From Candidatus Bathyarchaeota archaeon (GTDB lineage: Archaea > Thermoproteota > Bathyarchaeia > Bathyarchaeales > Bathycorpusculaceae): a DNA stretch of 10,295 nucleotides. The stretch lies in contig DAOVMU010000036.1 in assembly GCA_030630585.1 (NCBI GenBank), positions 1-10,295 on the forward strand. Reading direction: 5' to 3'. The position numbers were made by a program, and so were the translations under genes. The notes beneath the pieces were generated by a model that worked only from the letters and a program-made list of their open reading frames with translations, ran no database searches and was not told the DNA's origin. Shown one piece after another: positions 1 through 6,078 of the stretch (position 1 is its first letter; each line of letters starts with the position of its first letter).

Positions 1-210
1 AATCCAATCGCCATGACAACGTGTAAGATTCTGAAGGTGGATGAAATTAAAGGGATTGTTACAGTTGCAGATATTGATGCTTATGATGGCACGCCAATTG
101 TTGATCTAAAAGCATACTTCCCTGTATGCGATCGAGTAAGAAACGTGAAGATACCTGAATGGCTCTCAGATTGGCCAGAATGGATGCCAGAAGAAGGAAT
201 AGGGCTCTAA
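1..210 (+). CDS. trmO: tRNA (adenine-N6) methyltransferase TrmO family, C-terminal fragment (5' end outside window)
   Basis: The reading frame is open from base 1 (Asn-Pro-Ile-Ala before the first ATG at 13), so that ATG is internal and the gene starts upstream of the window. The residues match the C-terminal part of the TrmO/YaeB (UPF0066) family: an NPI(A/G)-(M/L)T segment, then a core ending in DGTPIVDLKAYFP and a tail with IPEW. Known bacterial members use S-adenosylmethionine to methylate N6 of threonylcarbamoyl-adenosine at position 37 of certain tRNAs, in the cytosol. The main SAM-binding part lies outside the window, so activity cannot be judged. A tRNA gene follows on the opposite strand, a plausible but unproven thematic link. 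The family assignment is fairly firm; substrate specificity in this archaeon is inference. Confidence 0.82.
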   Translation, partial: NPIAMTTCKILKVDEIKGIVTVADIDAYDGTPIVDLKAYFPVCDRVRNVKIPEWLSDWPEWMPEEGIGL

Positions 211-279
211 CTCCAATATGAGCGAATTGGCCCGCTAAAAAGCCATAAGTACCAACAGTATGGTAGAGACTCAGGAGAT

Positions 280-304
280 AAGCTAGCGTGCGCTAATCTT
301 TTCT
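280..304 (+). terminator. Candidate terminator after the trmO fragment
   Basis: The arms TAGCG (284-288) and CGCTA (291-295) can pair. The stem extends through a bulge to AAG/CTT, and T-rich sequence (CTTTTCT) follows. It lies about 70 bases after the trmO stop codon. The loop is very small and archaeal termination depends mainly on the T-tract, so this is only suggestive. Confidence 0.3.
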
Positions 305-387
305 AAAACATGTGAAAACCATTTAAAACAACTGATCACCCAATTTCAGAACGTTTACACGACAAATCACTGCGAAAATCACGTGTT

Positions 388-463
388 TGGTAGCCCGGGA
401 GAGATTCGAACTCTCGTCAGCGGGTCCAGAGCCCGCCATGCTTGACCGCTACACCACCGGGCT
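388..463 (-). tRNA. tRNA-Gln (anticodon CUG), 3' CCA encoded
   Basis: On the minus strand a full cloverleaf can be read. The acceptor stem is AGCCCGG/CCGGGCT, followed by U8-G9. The D stem is GTGT/GCAT with a nine-base loop. The anticodon stem is GCGGG/CCCGC with loop CTCTGGA, giving anticodon CTG, which reads CAG (Gln). The T arm is GAGAG/CTCTC around TTCGAAT. The discriminator base is A at 391. The bases after it (390-388) are CCA, so the 3' end is encoded in DNA. No intron is seen. The A1-U72 first pair fits archaeal tRNA-Gln, where the GatDE amidotransferase is known to recognise that pair. The body is 73 nt, or 76 with CCA. Confidence 0.95.
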
Positions 464-487
464 TCAACTAAAAAATACTAATCTTCC

Positions 488-500
488 TTGTAATATCTTT
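488..500 (-). promoter_or_regulatory. Candidate TATA box for tRNA-Gln
   Basis: On the minus strand the sequence AAAGATATTACA lies about 26-36 bases before the mature 5' end of the tRNA (463). That is near the expected distance for an archaeal TATA element if transcription starts at or just before the mature end. A second AT-rich stretch (TAGTATTTTTT) lies closer to the gene. Assigned by position and composition only. Confidence 0.3.
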
Positions 501-580
501 AGCGTTAAATGTTCAGAAGGGAAGAACAGATACTGTTTGGTTTCTTGGTTTTCATGGAATTTAAACATAGCAGCAATCTT

Positions 581-652
581 AACGTTTGAGTGTCTCGGTC
601 TTCACAACGCTAAAACGTTGACATTAATGGGTTCTCTTTTTGAAGAAACGTT
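581..652. repeat. Three AACGTT palindromic hexamers at 33-base intervals
   Basis: AACGTT occurs at 581-586, 614-619 and 647-652, exactly 33 bases apart. The first and third copies extend to AACGTT(T)TGAG. A weak GG(G)T-TC similarity recurs about 15 bases after the first two. Thirty-three bases is about three helical turns, so the sites would lie on one face of the DNA. Function unknown; the spacing could be chance. Confidence 0.35.
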
Positions 653-663
653 TTGAGTAAAGG

Positions 664-687
664 GCAATTTTGTCTAGACAATTATGC
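664..687. repeat. Interrupted inverted repeat centred on TCTAGA
   Basis: The perfect 12-base palindrome TTGTCTAGACAA (670-681) is flanked at three bases' distance by GCA (664-666) and TGC (685-687). Nine of 12 positions per arm therefore pair. The symmetry and lack of a loop suit a dimeric protein-binding site better than a hairpin. No regulator can be named. Confidence 0.35.
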
Positions 688-770
688 GAGTCATGGGGTT
701 GCAGTTTCCGTAGAGCTTCCCTCTTACCTAGAAAAGAGCTTTGGAGAATATCTCATGTTAGAATCTTTAG

Positions 771-1238
771 TTACTTGGTCACCAAAACTGGGCATGGGGC
801 ATTTCTGATCACTCCGTCACTTACACTGCCTAAGAGTATCTCTCTTATTTTGCTCACACCCCTGGCACCCATGACGATCAAGTTAAATTTGCCATCTTTA
901 GCAGTTTCAAGTATCTGCTGAACAGTATGTCCTTCCTTAAGCAAAGTCTCAACTTGGAGTCCTTCACCTTTAACCTTATCTTCACCATCCGACAAAATGG
1001 TCGTGGCAGTCTTGCGGGCAGCCTGAACTAGCTTGGAAAAATCCGCAGGGGCCATGATTGGAATGCTTGGAGGAGTTAAAGTTGTTGGCTCAGGCATAAC
1101 CATTGGCGTCACACCAACTGAATATACGTGGACTAGAGTGATTTTTCCGTCAAACCTTTTAGCTACTGGAATAGCAATGTTTAAGGCTCTTAATGAATGT
1201 TCAGAACCATCCAACGGAACTAAAATTTTCTCAAACAC
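771..1238 (-). CDS. Universal stress protein, UspA-like, ATP-binding type
   Basis: The protein is about 155 residues, the normal size of a single-domain Usp. It opens with FEKILVPLDGSEHS, the typical first strand and Asp-containing loop. It carries the nucleotide-binding signature G-2x-G-9x-G-S (GARG at 124-127, G137, S138) and ends in PCPVLV, the usual last strand. The intact signature suggests an ATP-binding, cytosolic, probably dimeric protein. A Pro-rich insert (about residues 46-65) sits in the variable loop. I chose GTG at 1236-1238 because GAGG lies eight bases before it. An in-frame TTG two codons upstream (1244) has only two bases of spacing. The gene appears monocistronic, with its own TATA-like element and a terminator-like hairpin between it and the upstream gene. 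The signal or pathway it serves cannot be told from the sequence. Confidence 0.93.
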   Translation of the reverse strand: MFEKILVPLDGSEHSLRALNIAIPVAKRFDGKITLVHVYSVGVTPMVMPEPTTLTPPSIPIMAPADFSKLVQAARKTATTILSDGEDKVKGEGLQVETLLKEGHTVQQILETAKDGKFNLIVMGARGVSKIREILLGSVSDGVIRNAPCPVLVTK

Positions 1239-1246
1239 GATCAAGT

Positions 1247-1250
1247 CCTC
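1247..1250 (-). promoter_or_regulatory. Ribosome-binding site deciding the usp start
   Basis: GAGG on the minus strand has eight bases between it and GTG (1238), but only two between it and the alternative TTG (1244). This favours the GTG start. Confidence 0.6.
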
Positions 1251-1270
1251 TACAAATTCTAATGAATATC

Positions 1271-1284
1271 TAAGATATAACTTT
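1271..1284 (-). promoter_or_regulatory. Candidate TATA box of the usp gene
   Basis: The minus strand reads AAAGTTATATCTTA, a good archaeal TATA-like element about 38 bases before the chosen GTG. A start site 25-27 bases downstream would leave a short leader of about 12 bases holding the GAGG. Confidence 0.5.
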
Positions 1285-1365
1285 TGAACAACAAAACGGG
1301 AAAAAGATTAAGACTGCTAGTGAATCTTTTGCAATCCGAGAACTCAAAGTCCTGCCTCATTACCT

Positions 1366-1395
1366 AAAAAGTATGTGTACAACGTACAAGATACT
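1366..1395 (-). terminator. Hairpin plus T-tract downstream of the surface-protein gene
   Basis: Arms AGTAT...TGTAC and GTACA...ATACT (1370-1380 and 1384-1395) form two five-base-pair helices with a small asymmetric bulge and a three-base loop. On the minus strand the hairpin runs directly into TTTTTAGG. It lies about 100 bases after the stop codon of the 791-residue protein and before the usp promoter, as expected of a terminator separating the two genes. Confidence 0.5.
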
Positions 1396-1444
1396 GTTTC
1401 TCACGACAACGGTGCGCCTAGCTTCTCCTCAAGTAGACAAAGGT

Positions 1445-1458
1445 GTTGTTCGAACAAC
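1445..1458. repeat. Perfect 14-base palindrome GTTGTTCGAACAAC
   Basis: A perfect palindrome 35 bases beyond the stop codon of the surface-protein gene and about 200 bases before the usp start. With no loop bases it cannot fold into a stable hairpin without losing central pairs, so a protein-binding site is more natural than a terminator. No regulator is identifiable. Confidence 0.4.
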
Positions 1459-1492
1459 CTGTACCTTCAATAATAATTGTTCTTGTAATACC

Positions 1493-3868
1493 TCACATTG
1501 CAGAATTGTCTTTCTCTTTCCTACGAATCACGTTATTGACGACTGCTACAATAAGAGCAGCAATCATAAAGAATGGCAAAAGCATGATCGCATTGAACTC
1601 ATAGATTACACTGGTGCCACTTATTGTGACAGGGTGGACGCTGTGTTCGTAAGTGAAGTATATGAAAGTGTGAGTCTCACTTTCTGTTATGTTGCACTCG
1701 GCTGGGTACTCACCGTCAACTAGGATAATCCACTCTTCACGTGAAGCGTTAAGCAGCGCTTTAGGTATGCTGACATTGCAGAATCCAACAGTGCCAGGCG
1801 GGCCTTCCACTGTAAAACTGAATTGTTTAGCTCCCAAGTTGAAATTGAAACCTGCTACTGTTGAATTGCTGTCGAAGATAACACGGTAGGGTACGTCGTT
1901 CCAGACAAAGACACCCTGATATTTTATGTCAAATATCAAATCCTTTAGACTGCTGAGGCTCTGGTTCAGCCAAACCATGGAGGTTAGATCAGGAGAGGTT
2001 ATGTTAGGCTTCGGCGTTGTCGGGGGTCTAAGTAAGGTTACTGTGTGAGATGAGTTGTATCCTCCTTCGATGGTTATTTTAAGTCTTGAGTCTTTTGTGG
2101 GAGGCTCGCCGGGAGCATTGATTAGGTTGAGGAATCGTTCCAGTTTGAATTGAGTGGGGTCAGAGTCAGCAGGGTCTAATGGTGATATAACCTCAAAACC
2201 CTCTATTGTACCTAGGATAGAAGTTCTGGTGAAGTTGACTGTAACACTCAAGTTACTCAAATCTATCTCAGTCTCATTGATAAACTGCCATTGCAGCGGA
2301 GGAGGCTGCGGCATACCGTAGGTTACCATTACGTTTTTGATGAAGTTAAGTTCAGCGTTAAGATCAGGTCCAATCATAGCGTTTACATGCAGATTTGACC
2401 TGCCGTTTTCGTACGTCCAAGACACATCAGCGGAGTCTACGGAGCACAGTGTTGTGTTCAAAAGAAGCTCTATGGGTATCCTCTGTTGTGGCGGAATTTC
2501 TTCGGGCAGTGTTGACTCCAACTCCAACCATAGTTTAGTCAAATTTGCAGTGAACGTCAACTGCATGGAAGCTTCTCCGAATTCATGTGCGTAAGCTAGC
2601 GTGAAGTCACCAGTCTCAACAGAAGAGATTAGTGTGTCCGCAAACCAGTATAAAACCGAGTCTTCTCTGCCTCCTGTCATGTAGAACACGAACATTTGAA
2701 TGAAATCCCCATGGATGTGTGCATCAAACGTTATAGTAGCGCCACCCATTCTCTTAGTCATAGTAGTGTCCAATCTTGTACATTCAAGTATGCCGCCTGT
2801 CGCCTCGTACAGGGATCCCGGTCCCGTTCCTGGAATTGTGCTGTTGAGCTGTAAAAGCATGTCTTCCACCATGGTTTCGTTCACTTCGTAGCCAAAGAAG
2901 GTGCCATAGACAATTTCCAAGTCGTCGCTGAGATAAAGATCTGTCAAGTTTCCATGGAAATCTACAGTTATGCTGGCTACCGGCATGCCTGAAATCAGAG
3001 GAGCGGTGATTGTCCCAGTTATCTCATTATCTAAGTAGTTTGCCACTACAGTGAAGTCTGAGACATTCAATGGTAACTGCGACGCAAGGCTTGGTGGAAA
3101 GGCAACCGAACCAGCAATACTAATGTCCACCATGTCGCCGGAATATGTTCCAAACAGGTTAAAAGACGAACTGTTGAATGGAAATGTGTCTGCAAGTTGT
3201 GGTTGAACGATAAACGTAAAGTCTGCCAGCATTTCTGTTGAACCATCTATTCTCGTGAAGCTGGTGTCTCCAAACACTTCGATGCCGCCTTCATAGGGTG
3301 GCGTCATATGAGTCATGTTTAGGGTTCCACCCATAATCACCCGTCCGTCTGGATACACTGTAAACTTTGCCTCCATGTCCGTAAAAGGGGAGTCAAATTC
3401 ATAGTAAAAATATTCTTGAGAAAGAGGCACGTCGTAGAGATTATCTTGCCATTCCCAGTATTGATCATGCATCTTATAGAGATCAATGTAAGATACATTT
3501 GCCGGATTTACGCGTGACGAATAAATTGTAGGACCATAAAGGCACAGGTTGACAACTTGCACTCCAACATCGAGATATAAGACTTCGTAATCACTTACAT
3601 AAACATGCTTTGAATCGCCTTCCAGCCCTGATACGTAGACTTGATATGACCCTGCGGTGGCCACATTAACTTCTACGCCTACTTCTAAATAATCGAAATA
3701 TCCACTAGCGTCGGTATCCACTCCCCTGTCGTAGATGATGCCAGTGAAACTTGCGGAAGGCTGAGCAAATGTTTGGAATTTTCCTCTCCCTAAAACGTAA
3801 AGACTAGTTAACATCAAAAGGGATAACAACATAACTAACGTGAGTTTCTTACACATCCGCATACCCAC
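1493..3868 (-). CDS. Large secreted, N-glycosylated cell-surface protein with PEF-CTERM-like membrane anchor
   Basis: The 791 residues have surface-protein architecture. A signal peptide (Lys-rich start, hydrophobic stretch about 10-26) is followed by a module (about 40-128) with a Ca-binding-like DTDASGYFDYLEV segment. A long beta-rich middle follows, then a domain (about 667-752) with NVSIPKALL and an ILVDGEYPAECNITES stretch of a type common in archaeal surface proteins. The end is a hydrophobic helix (about 757-778) and RRKEK. The last segment, SVIYEFNAIMLLPFFMIAAL, resembles PEF-CTERM tails but has YEFN for PEFP. I count 19 N-x-S/T sequons, all in the predicted exterior. Two middle segments (about 299-388 and 434-502) look like copies of one module. 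Start: GTG at 3868 has GAAGGTG four bases upstream; ATG at 3862 is also possible. It diverges from an ABC exporter-like operon. Exact function unknown. Confidence 0.85.
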   Translation of the reverse strand: MGMRMCKKLTLVMLLSLLMLTSLYVLGRGKFQTFAQPSASFTGIIYDRGVDTDASGYFDYLEVGVEVNVATAGSYQVYVSGLEGDSKHVYVSDYEVLYLDVGVQVVNLCLYGPTIYSSRVNPANVSYIDLYKMHDQYWEWQDNLYDVPLSQEYFYYEFDSPFTDMEAKFTVYPDGRVIMGGTLNMTHMTPPYEGGIEVFGDTSFTRIDGSTEMLADFTFIVQPQLADTFPFNSSSFNLFGTYSGDMVDISIAGSVAFPPSLASQLPLNVSDFTVVANYLDNEITGTITAPLISGMPVASITVDFHGNLTDLYLSDDLEIVYGTFFGYEVNETMVEDMLLQLNSTIPGTGPGSLYEATGGILECTRLDTTMTKRMGGATITFDAHIHGDFIQMFVFYMTGGREDSVLYWFADTLISSVETGDFTLAYAHEFGEASMQLTFTANLTKLWLELESTLPEEIPPQQRIPIELLLNTTLCSVDSADVSWTYENGRSNLHVNAMIGPDLNAELNFIKNVMVTYGMPQPPPLQWQFINETEIDLSNLSVTVNFTRTSILGTIEGFEVISPLDPADSDPTQFKLERFLNLINAPGEPPTKDSRLKITIEGGYNSSHTVTLLRPPTTPKPNITSPDLTSMVWLNQSLSSLKDLIFDIKYQGVFVWNDVPYRVIFDSNSTVAGFNFNLGAKQFSFTVEGPPGTVGFCNVSIPKALLNASREEWIILVDGEYPAECNITESETHTFIYFTYEHSVHPVTISGTSVIYEFNAIMLLPFFMIAALIVAVVNNVIRRKEKDNSAM

Positions 3869-3872
3869 ACAA

Positions 3873-3879
3873 CACCTTC
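3873..3879 (-). promoter_or_regulatory. Ribosome-binding site of the surface-protein gene
   Basis: The minus strand reads GAAGGTG, close to the archaeal GGAGGTG. It ends four bases before GTG (3868) and ten before ATG (3862). It slightly favours the GTG start, but either is possible. Confidence 0.5.
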
Positions 3880-3907
3880 AGAATACGCATATATTTTACC
3901 ATTAGAC

Positions 3908-3920
3908 TACTATATATGCT
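3908..3920. promoter_or_regulatory. Near-symmetrical TATA element in the divergent surface-protein/ABC promoter region
   Basis: The core TATATA reads the same on both strands. For the minus gene it lies about 45 bases before the start, which fits a leader of about 20 bases carrying GAAGGTG. For the plus operon a start near 3941 would give a leader of about 57 bases. A second AT-rich element (AAAATATATG, minus strand, about 3890-3899) would suit a near-leaderless minus transcript instead. Shared use is inference. Confidence 0.4.
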
Positions 3921-3997
3921 CTTTGCTATCTAATCATAGAATTAAGATCTAGTCAAAATAGAACGAATGGGAGGACAAGGCTACGAGAACTGTAACA

Positions 3998-5158
3998 ATG
4001 TGTCTTCGAAACCTTTTTCGTAGACGAACTAGAACCTTTCTTTGTATTCTCGCCATAGCCTTAGCCACCATGTCAATAGTAGCGATAGGAGCAACTACTT
4101 CAAGATACATATGTATAATCAAGGAAATGCACATATACTTTAGAGGCAAAGTCGTAGTTGTAAGCAAAGGAGCAATAGTCATAGAAGCATTCCCTATCGG
4201 AGGATTTGGAAGCCTCCCTCAGAGTATGGCTGAAAAGGTGCAGAAGATTGATGAAGTCGAAAACGCAGTTCCCATGTTGTTCATCTATAATATCGGAGGC
4301 ACCCTTGAAGCATTTCCAAAAAACTTCACTATTGGCATTCCATATGGAAACTGGCAGGTTCTAGTCGGTCCTACCCCTCTAAAACTTGGGGGACATTGGC
4401 CGTCTGCAGGTTCAAGTGAAAACGAAGTGGTTGTCGGCTCCTCTCTCGCTGACCAACACAATCTTACTGCAGGAACGAAAATCACAGTAAATGGTTACAA
4501 TTTGAAGGTGACAGGAGTACTGGACACAAGCTCTGCTTTTTTGTCACGGTCGATAATCACGTCTCTTGACCTGGTTCAAGAAATGTATGGATATCATATG
4601 CTGATTAACATGATAGTTGCAGAACCAATGAAGGGAGTCGAGGGTGAAGAACTGGCCAACAAGATTGAGGCGGAAATTGAGAATATTGAAGCGCTGACAG
4701 AGGAAGAACGAATAGATCTTGCGCAGCCACTCATCAGTGATATTGAGACGTGGGTTCTAGGAATAAGAACATTGCTTTTTATTTTGAGTATGATATTTGT
4801 AACAACAGTTGCCATGATGAACATTTCTGAGAGGAGAAGAGATTTCGCCACGTTAGATGCAATCGGCGCCCCAAAAAGCTTTGTCTTCAAAATGGTTATC
4901 ACTGAAACCGGACTCATGGGACTGCTTGGCAGTATCGCAGGCATATTGCTAGGCTCAGTTGCAGCGATTCTTGTGGCAAGCTTGTACACCGGTATTCCGA
5001 TATCTCTATTTTTTCTAAGTATTTTTGACATCACACCTCCTCTTCTGATGCTTGAAATCTTAGTATCCACAGTAACAGTAAGCTGCATTGCGGGTGTTAT
5101 ACCCTCCATAGCCGCAGCAAGAATGAATATCACGGAAGCTCTGAGGGCTGAATACTAA
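3998..5158 (+). CDS. ABC transporter permease, FtsX/MacB/LolC type
   Basis: The 386 residues have the four-helix FtsX/MacB plan. A basic start (RNLFRRRTRT) precedes TM1 (about 14-33). A large extracytoplasmic domain (about 35-250) follows, then TM2 (about 255-274). The FtsX core begins with SERRRDFATLDAIGAPKS (about 277-294), then TM3 (about 300-330), TM4 (about 349-371) and the typical end PSIAAARMNITEALRAEY. MacB/LolCDE-type permeases do not form a channel; they move force across the membrane to act on extracytoplasmic proteins, lipoproteins or peptides. The stop overlaps the ATPase start (TAATG), so the two are translationally coupled. Only one permease gene is present, suggesting a homodimer. 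ATG 3998 is the only plausible start in the frame, which opens after a stop at 3959. The nearest purine-rich run (GGGAGGAC) is about 20 bases upstream, too far for a normal ribosome-binding site. The substrate is unknown; the divergent surface protein is a candidate partner. Confidence 0.9.
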   Translation: MCLRNLFRRRTRTFLCILAIALATMSIVAIGATTSRYICIIKEMHIYFRGKVVVVSKGAIVIEAFPIGGFGSLPQSMAEKVQKIDEVENAVPMLFIYNIGGTLEAFPKNFTIGIPYGNWQVLVGPTPLKLGGHWPSAGSSENEVVVGSSLADQHNLTAGTKITVNGYNLKVTGVLDTSSAFLSRSIITSLDLVQEMYGYHMLINMIVAEPMKGVEGEELANKIEAEIENIEALTEEERIDLAQPLISDIETWVLGIRTLLFILSMIFVTTVAMMNISERRRDFATLDAIGAPKSFVFKMVITETGLMGLLGSIAGILLGSVAAILVASLYTGIPISLFFLSIFDITPPLLMLEILVSTVTVSCIAGVIPSIAAARMNITEALRAEY

Positions 5159-5835
5159 TGAGAATCAAAACAGAGGAGTTAACTAGGAAATTTCGTGTAG
5201 GTTCATCGGAAATAACTGCGGTTAACAGAGTTAATTTGGAAATTAATGAAGCAACATTTATAGCAATAGTTGGACCTTCAGGGTCAGGGAAGTCTACGCT
5301 ACTGAACCTTATTGGGTTGAATGATCAGCCAACGTATGGAAGAGTTTTCATTGATGAAACGGATGCTTCACTTATATCAGGTCGTAGGCGAAGAGAAATC
5401 CGGCTTCTCCGCATCGGCTTTGTTTTCCAAACCTTTAACCTGTTGCCGACACTCACTGTTTTAGAAAACGTGGAATTGCCTTTGTCTCTGGCTGGCAAAT
5501 CACAAGAAGAGCAAAGGGAAAAAGCTATGACACTGCTTGAAAATGTTAGTTTGGGCGATAGAATTTACCATAGACCGAAGGAATTAAGCATAGGTGAGAT
5601 GCAACGAGTAGCCATAGCAAGGGCGTTGGCAAACGACCCTGAAACAATAATCGCCGACGAACCAACAGGCGAACTTGATTCAAAAACAGCCAAAGAAACA
5701 ATTGATTTGCTTTTTGACATAAACAGAAAACGCAAGACCACTGTTATAGTGGCAACACACGATGAAAAAATAGTTGAAGTAGCAGACACGACTTATACCA
5801 TTATAGATGGCAAACTTGGGCTTAACACTAACTAA
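5158..5835 (+). CDS. ABC transporter ATP-binding protein, LolD/MacB type
   Basis: The 225 residues form one complete ABC ATPase of the LolD/FtsE-like size class. Walker A is GPSGSGKST (39-47). The Q-loop Gln is at 91, in FVFQTFNLLPTLTVLENVELPL-type sequence. The signature reads LSIGE (143-147) followed by MQRVAIARAL. Walker B ends IIADE (Asp167, Glu168), the D-loop is GELDSKT, and the switch His is at 201 in VATHDEK. All catalytic residues are present. The signature's third residue is Ile rather than Gly, a tolerated variation in this family. The start ATG overlaps the permease stop by one base. The protein would sit on the cytoplasmic face and power the permease as a dimer. Its 3' end stops one base short of the converging gene at 5837. 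Confidence 0.94.
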   Translation: MRIKTEELTRKFRVGSSEITAVNRVNLEINEATFIAIVGPSGSGKSTLLNLIGLNDQPTYGRVFIDETDASLISGRRRREIRLLRIGFVFQTFNLLPTLTVLENVELPLSLAGKSQEEQREKAMTLLENVSLGDRIYHRPKELSIGEMQRVAIARALANDPETIIADEPTGELDSKTAKETIDLLFDINRKRKTTVIVATHDEKIVEVADTTYTIIDGKLGLNTN

Positions 5836-5836
5836 T

Positions 5837-6064
5837 TTATAGCAGCGAAAAATACATGGATTTTACTTTTCCTTTCCGATCGATGACAACTTCGAATCTT
5901 TCAGTCCACGGATGCCCTTCCAAATTTATAGGACACGTACCATTGATTATCCAAACACCATCCTTTTGTTCAACCGAAGCGACAGCTATATCTTCCGAAT
6001 TCTTCTTTTTTCTGACTAAATCGACGGCTATTTCTTGAGCATCCTCTTTTGAAAAAGCTTTCAT
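5837..6064 (-). CDS. Small archaeal protein, possibly PepSY-like fold
   Basis: The 75-residue protein has no signal peptide or membrane segment. An amphipathic N-terminal helix (SKEDAQEIAVDLVRKKK, about 5-21) is followed by strands: IAVASVEQKDGVWIINGTC (about 26-44), a GHPWTERFEVVID stretch (about 50-62), and KGKVKSMYFSL. This helix-plus-beta-hairpins pattern is PepSY-like and resembles small uncharacterised archaeal proteins; no function is known to me. It is a real gene, because GGAGG (6074-6078) lies nine bases before ATG 6064 and the sequence has normal protein character. It converges on the ABC ATPase gene with a one-base gap and diverges from the polymerase gene. Confidence 0.78.
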   Translation of the reverse strand: MKAFSKEDAQEIAVDLVRKKKNSEDIAVASVEQKDGVWIINGTCPINLEGHPWTERFEVVIDRKGKVKSMYFSLL

Positions 6065-6073
6065 CTACGCTTT

Positions 6074-6078
6074 CCTCC
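6074..6078 (-). promoter_or_regulatory. Ribosome-binding site of the small PepSY-like gene
   Basis: A perfect GGAGG on the minus strand, nine bases before ATG 6064. It is the strongest ribosome-binding site in the window and the main support for this short gene. Confidence 0.7.

Larger units (their letters stand above)
464..770. other. Non-coding stretch of about 300 bases between tRNA-Gln and the usp gene
   Basis: No convincing gene is seen on either strand. Open frames here give low-complexity or unfamiliar protein without ribosome-binding sites, and one runs through the tRNA. The stretch holds the tRNA promoter candidate, three AACGTT hexamers at an exact 33-base spacing (581, 614, 647) and an interrupted dyad at 664-687. 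It is upstream of the tRNA and downstream of usp on the minus strand. An unrecognised small RNA cannot be excluded. Confidence 0.5.

Noticed and set aside
387..656. Plus-strand open frame of 89 codons
   Set aside because: It runs through the tRNA-Gln gene on the opposite strand and then through low-complexity AT-rich DNA. It has no ribosome-binding site and no recognisable protein features.
712..741. Direct repeat AGAGCTT (712 and 735) and a CTCTT/AAGAG stem near the end of usp
   Set aside because: The stem is only five base pairs and no T-tract follows on the minus strand, so it is not a convincing usp terminator.
1373..1723. Plus-strand open frame of 116 codons across the usp/surface-protein gap
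   Set aside because: It begins inside the hairpin at 1370-1395 and continues antisense to the end of the surface-protein gene. The product has no coherent domain.
3967..4023. Possible 18-codon upstream frame overlapping the permease start
   Set aside because: Starts at ATG 3967 and ends inside the permease gene. It has no ribosome-binding site and no sign of conservation, so it cannot be told from chance.
4594..5133. Minus-strand open frame of 179 codons
   Set aside because: It lies wholly antisense to the clearly real FtsX-type permease. Its composition (Ser/Ile/Met-rich) is what the reverse of membrane-helix codons gives.
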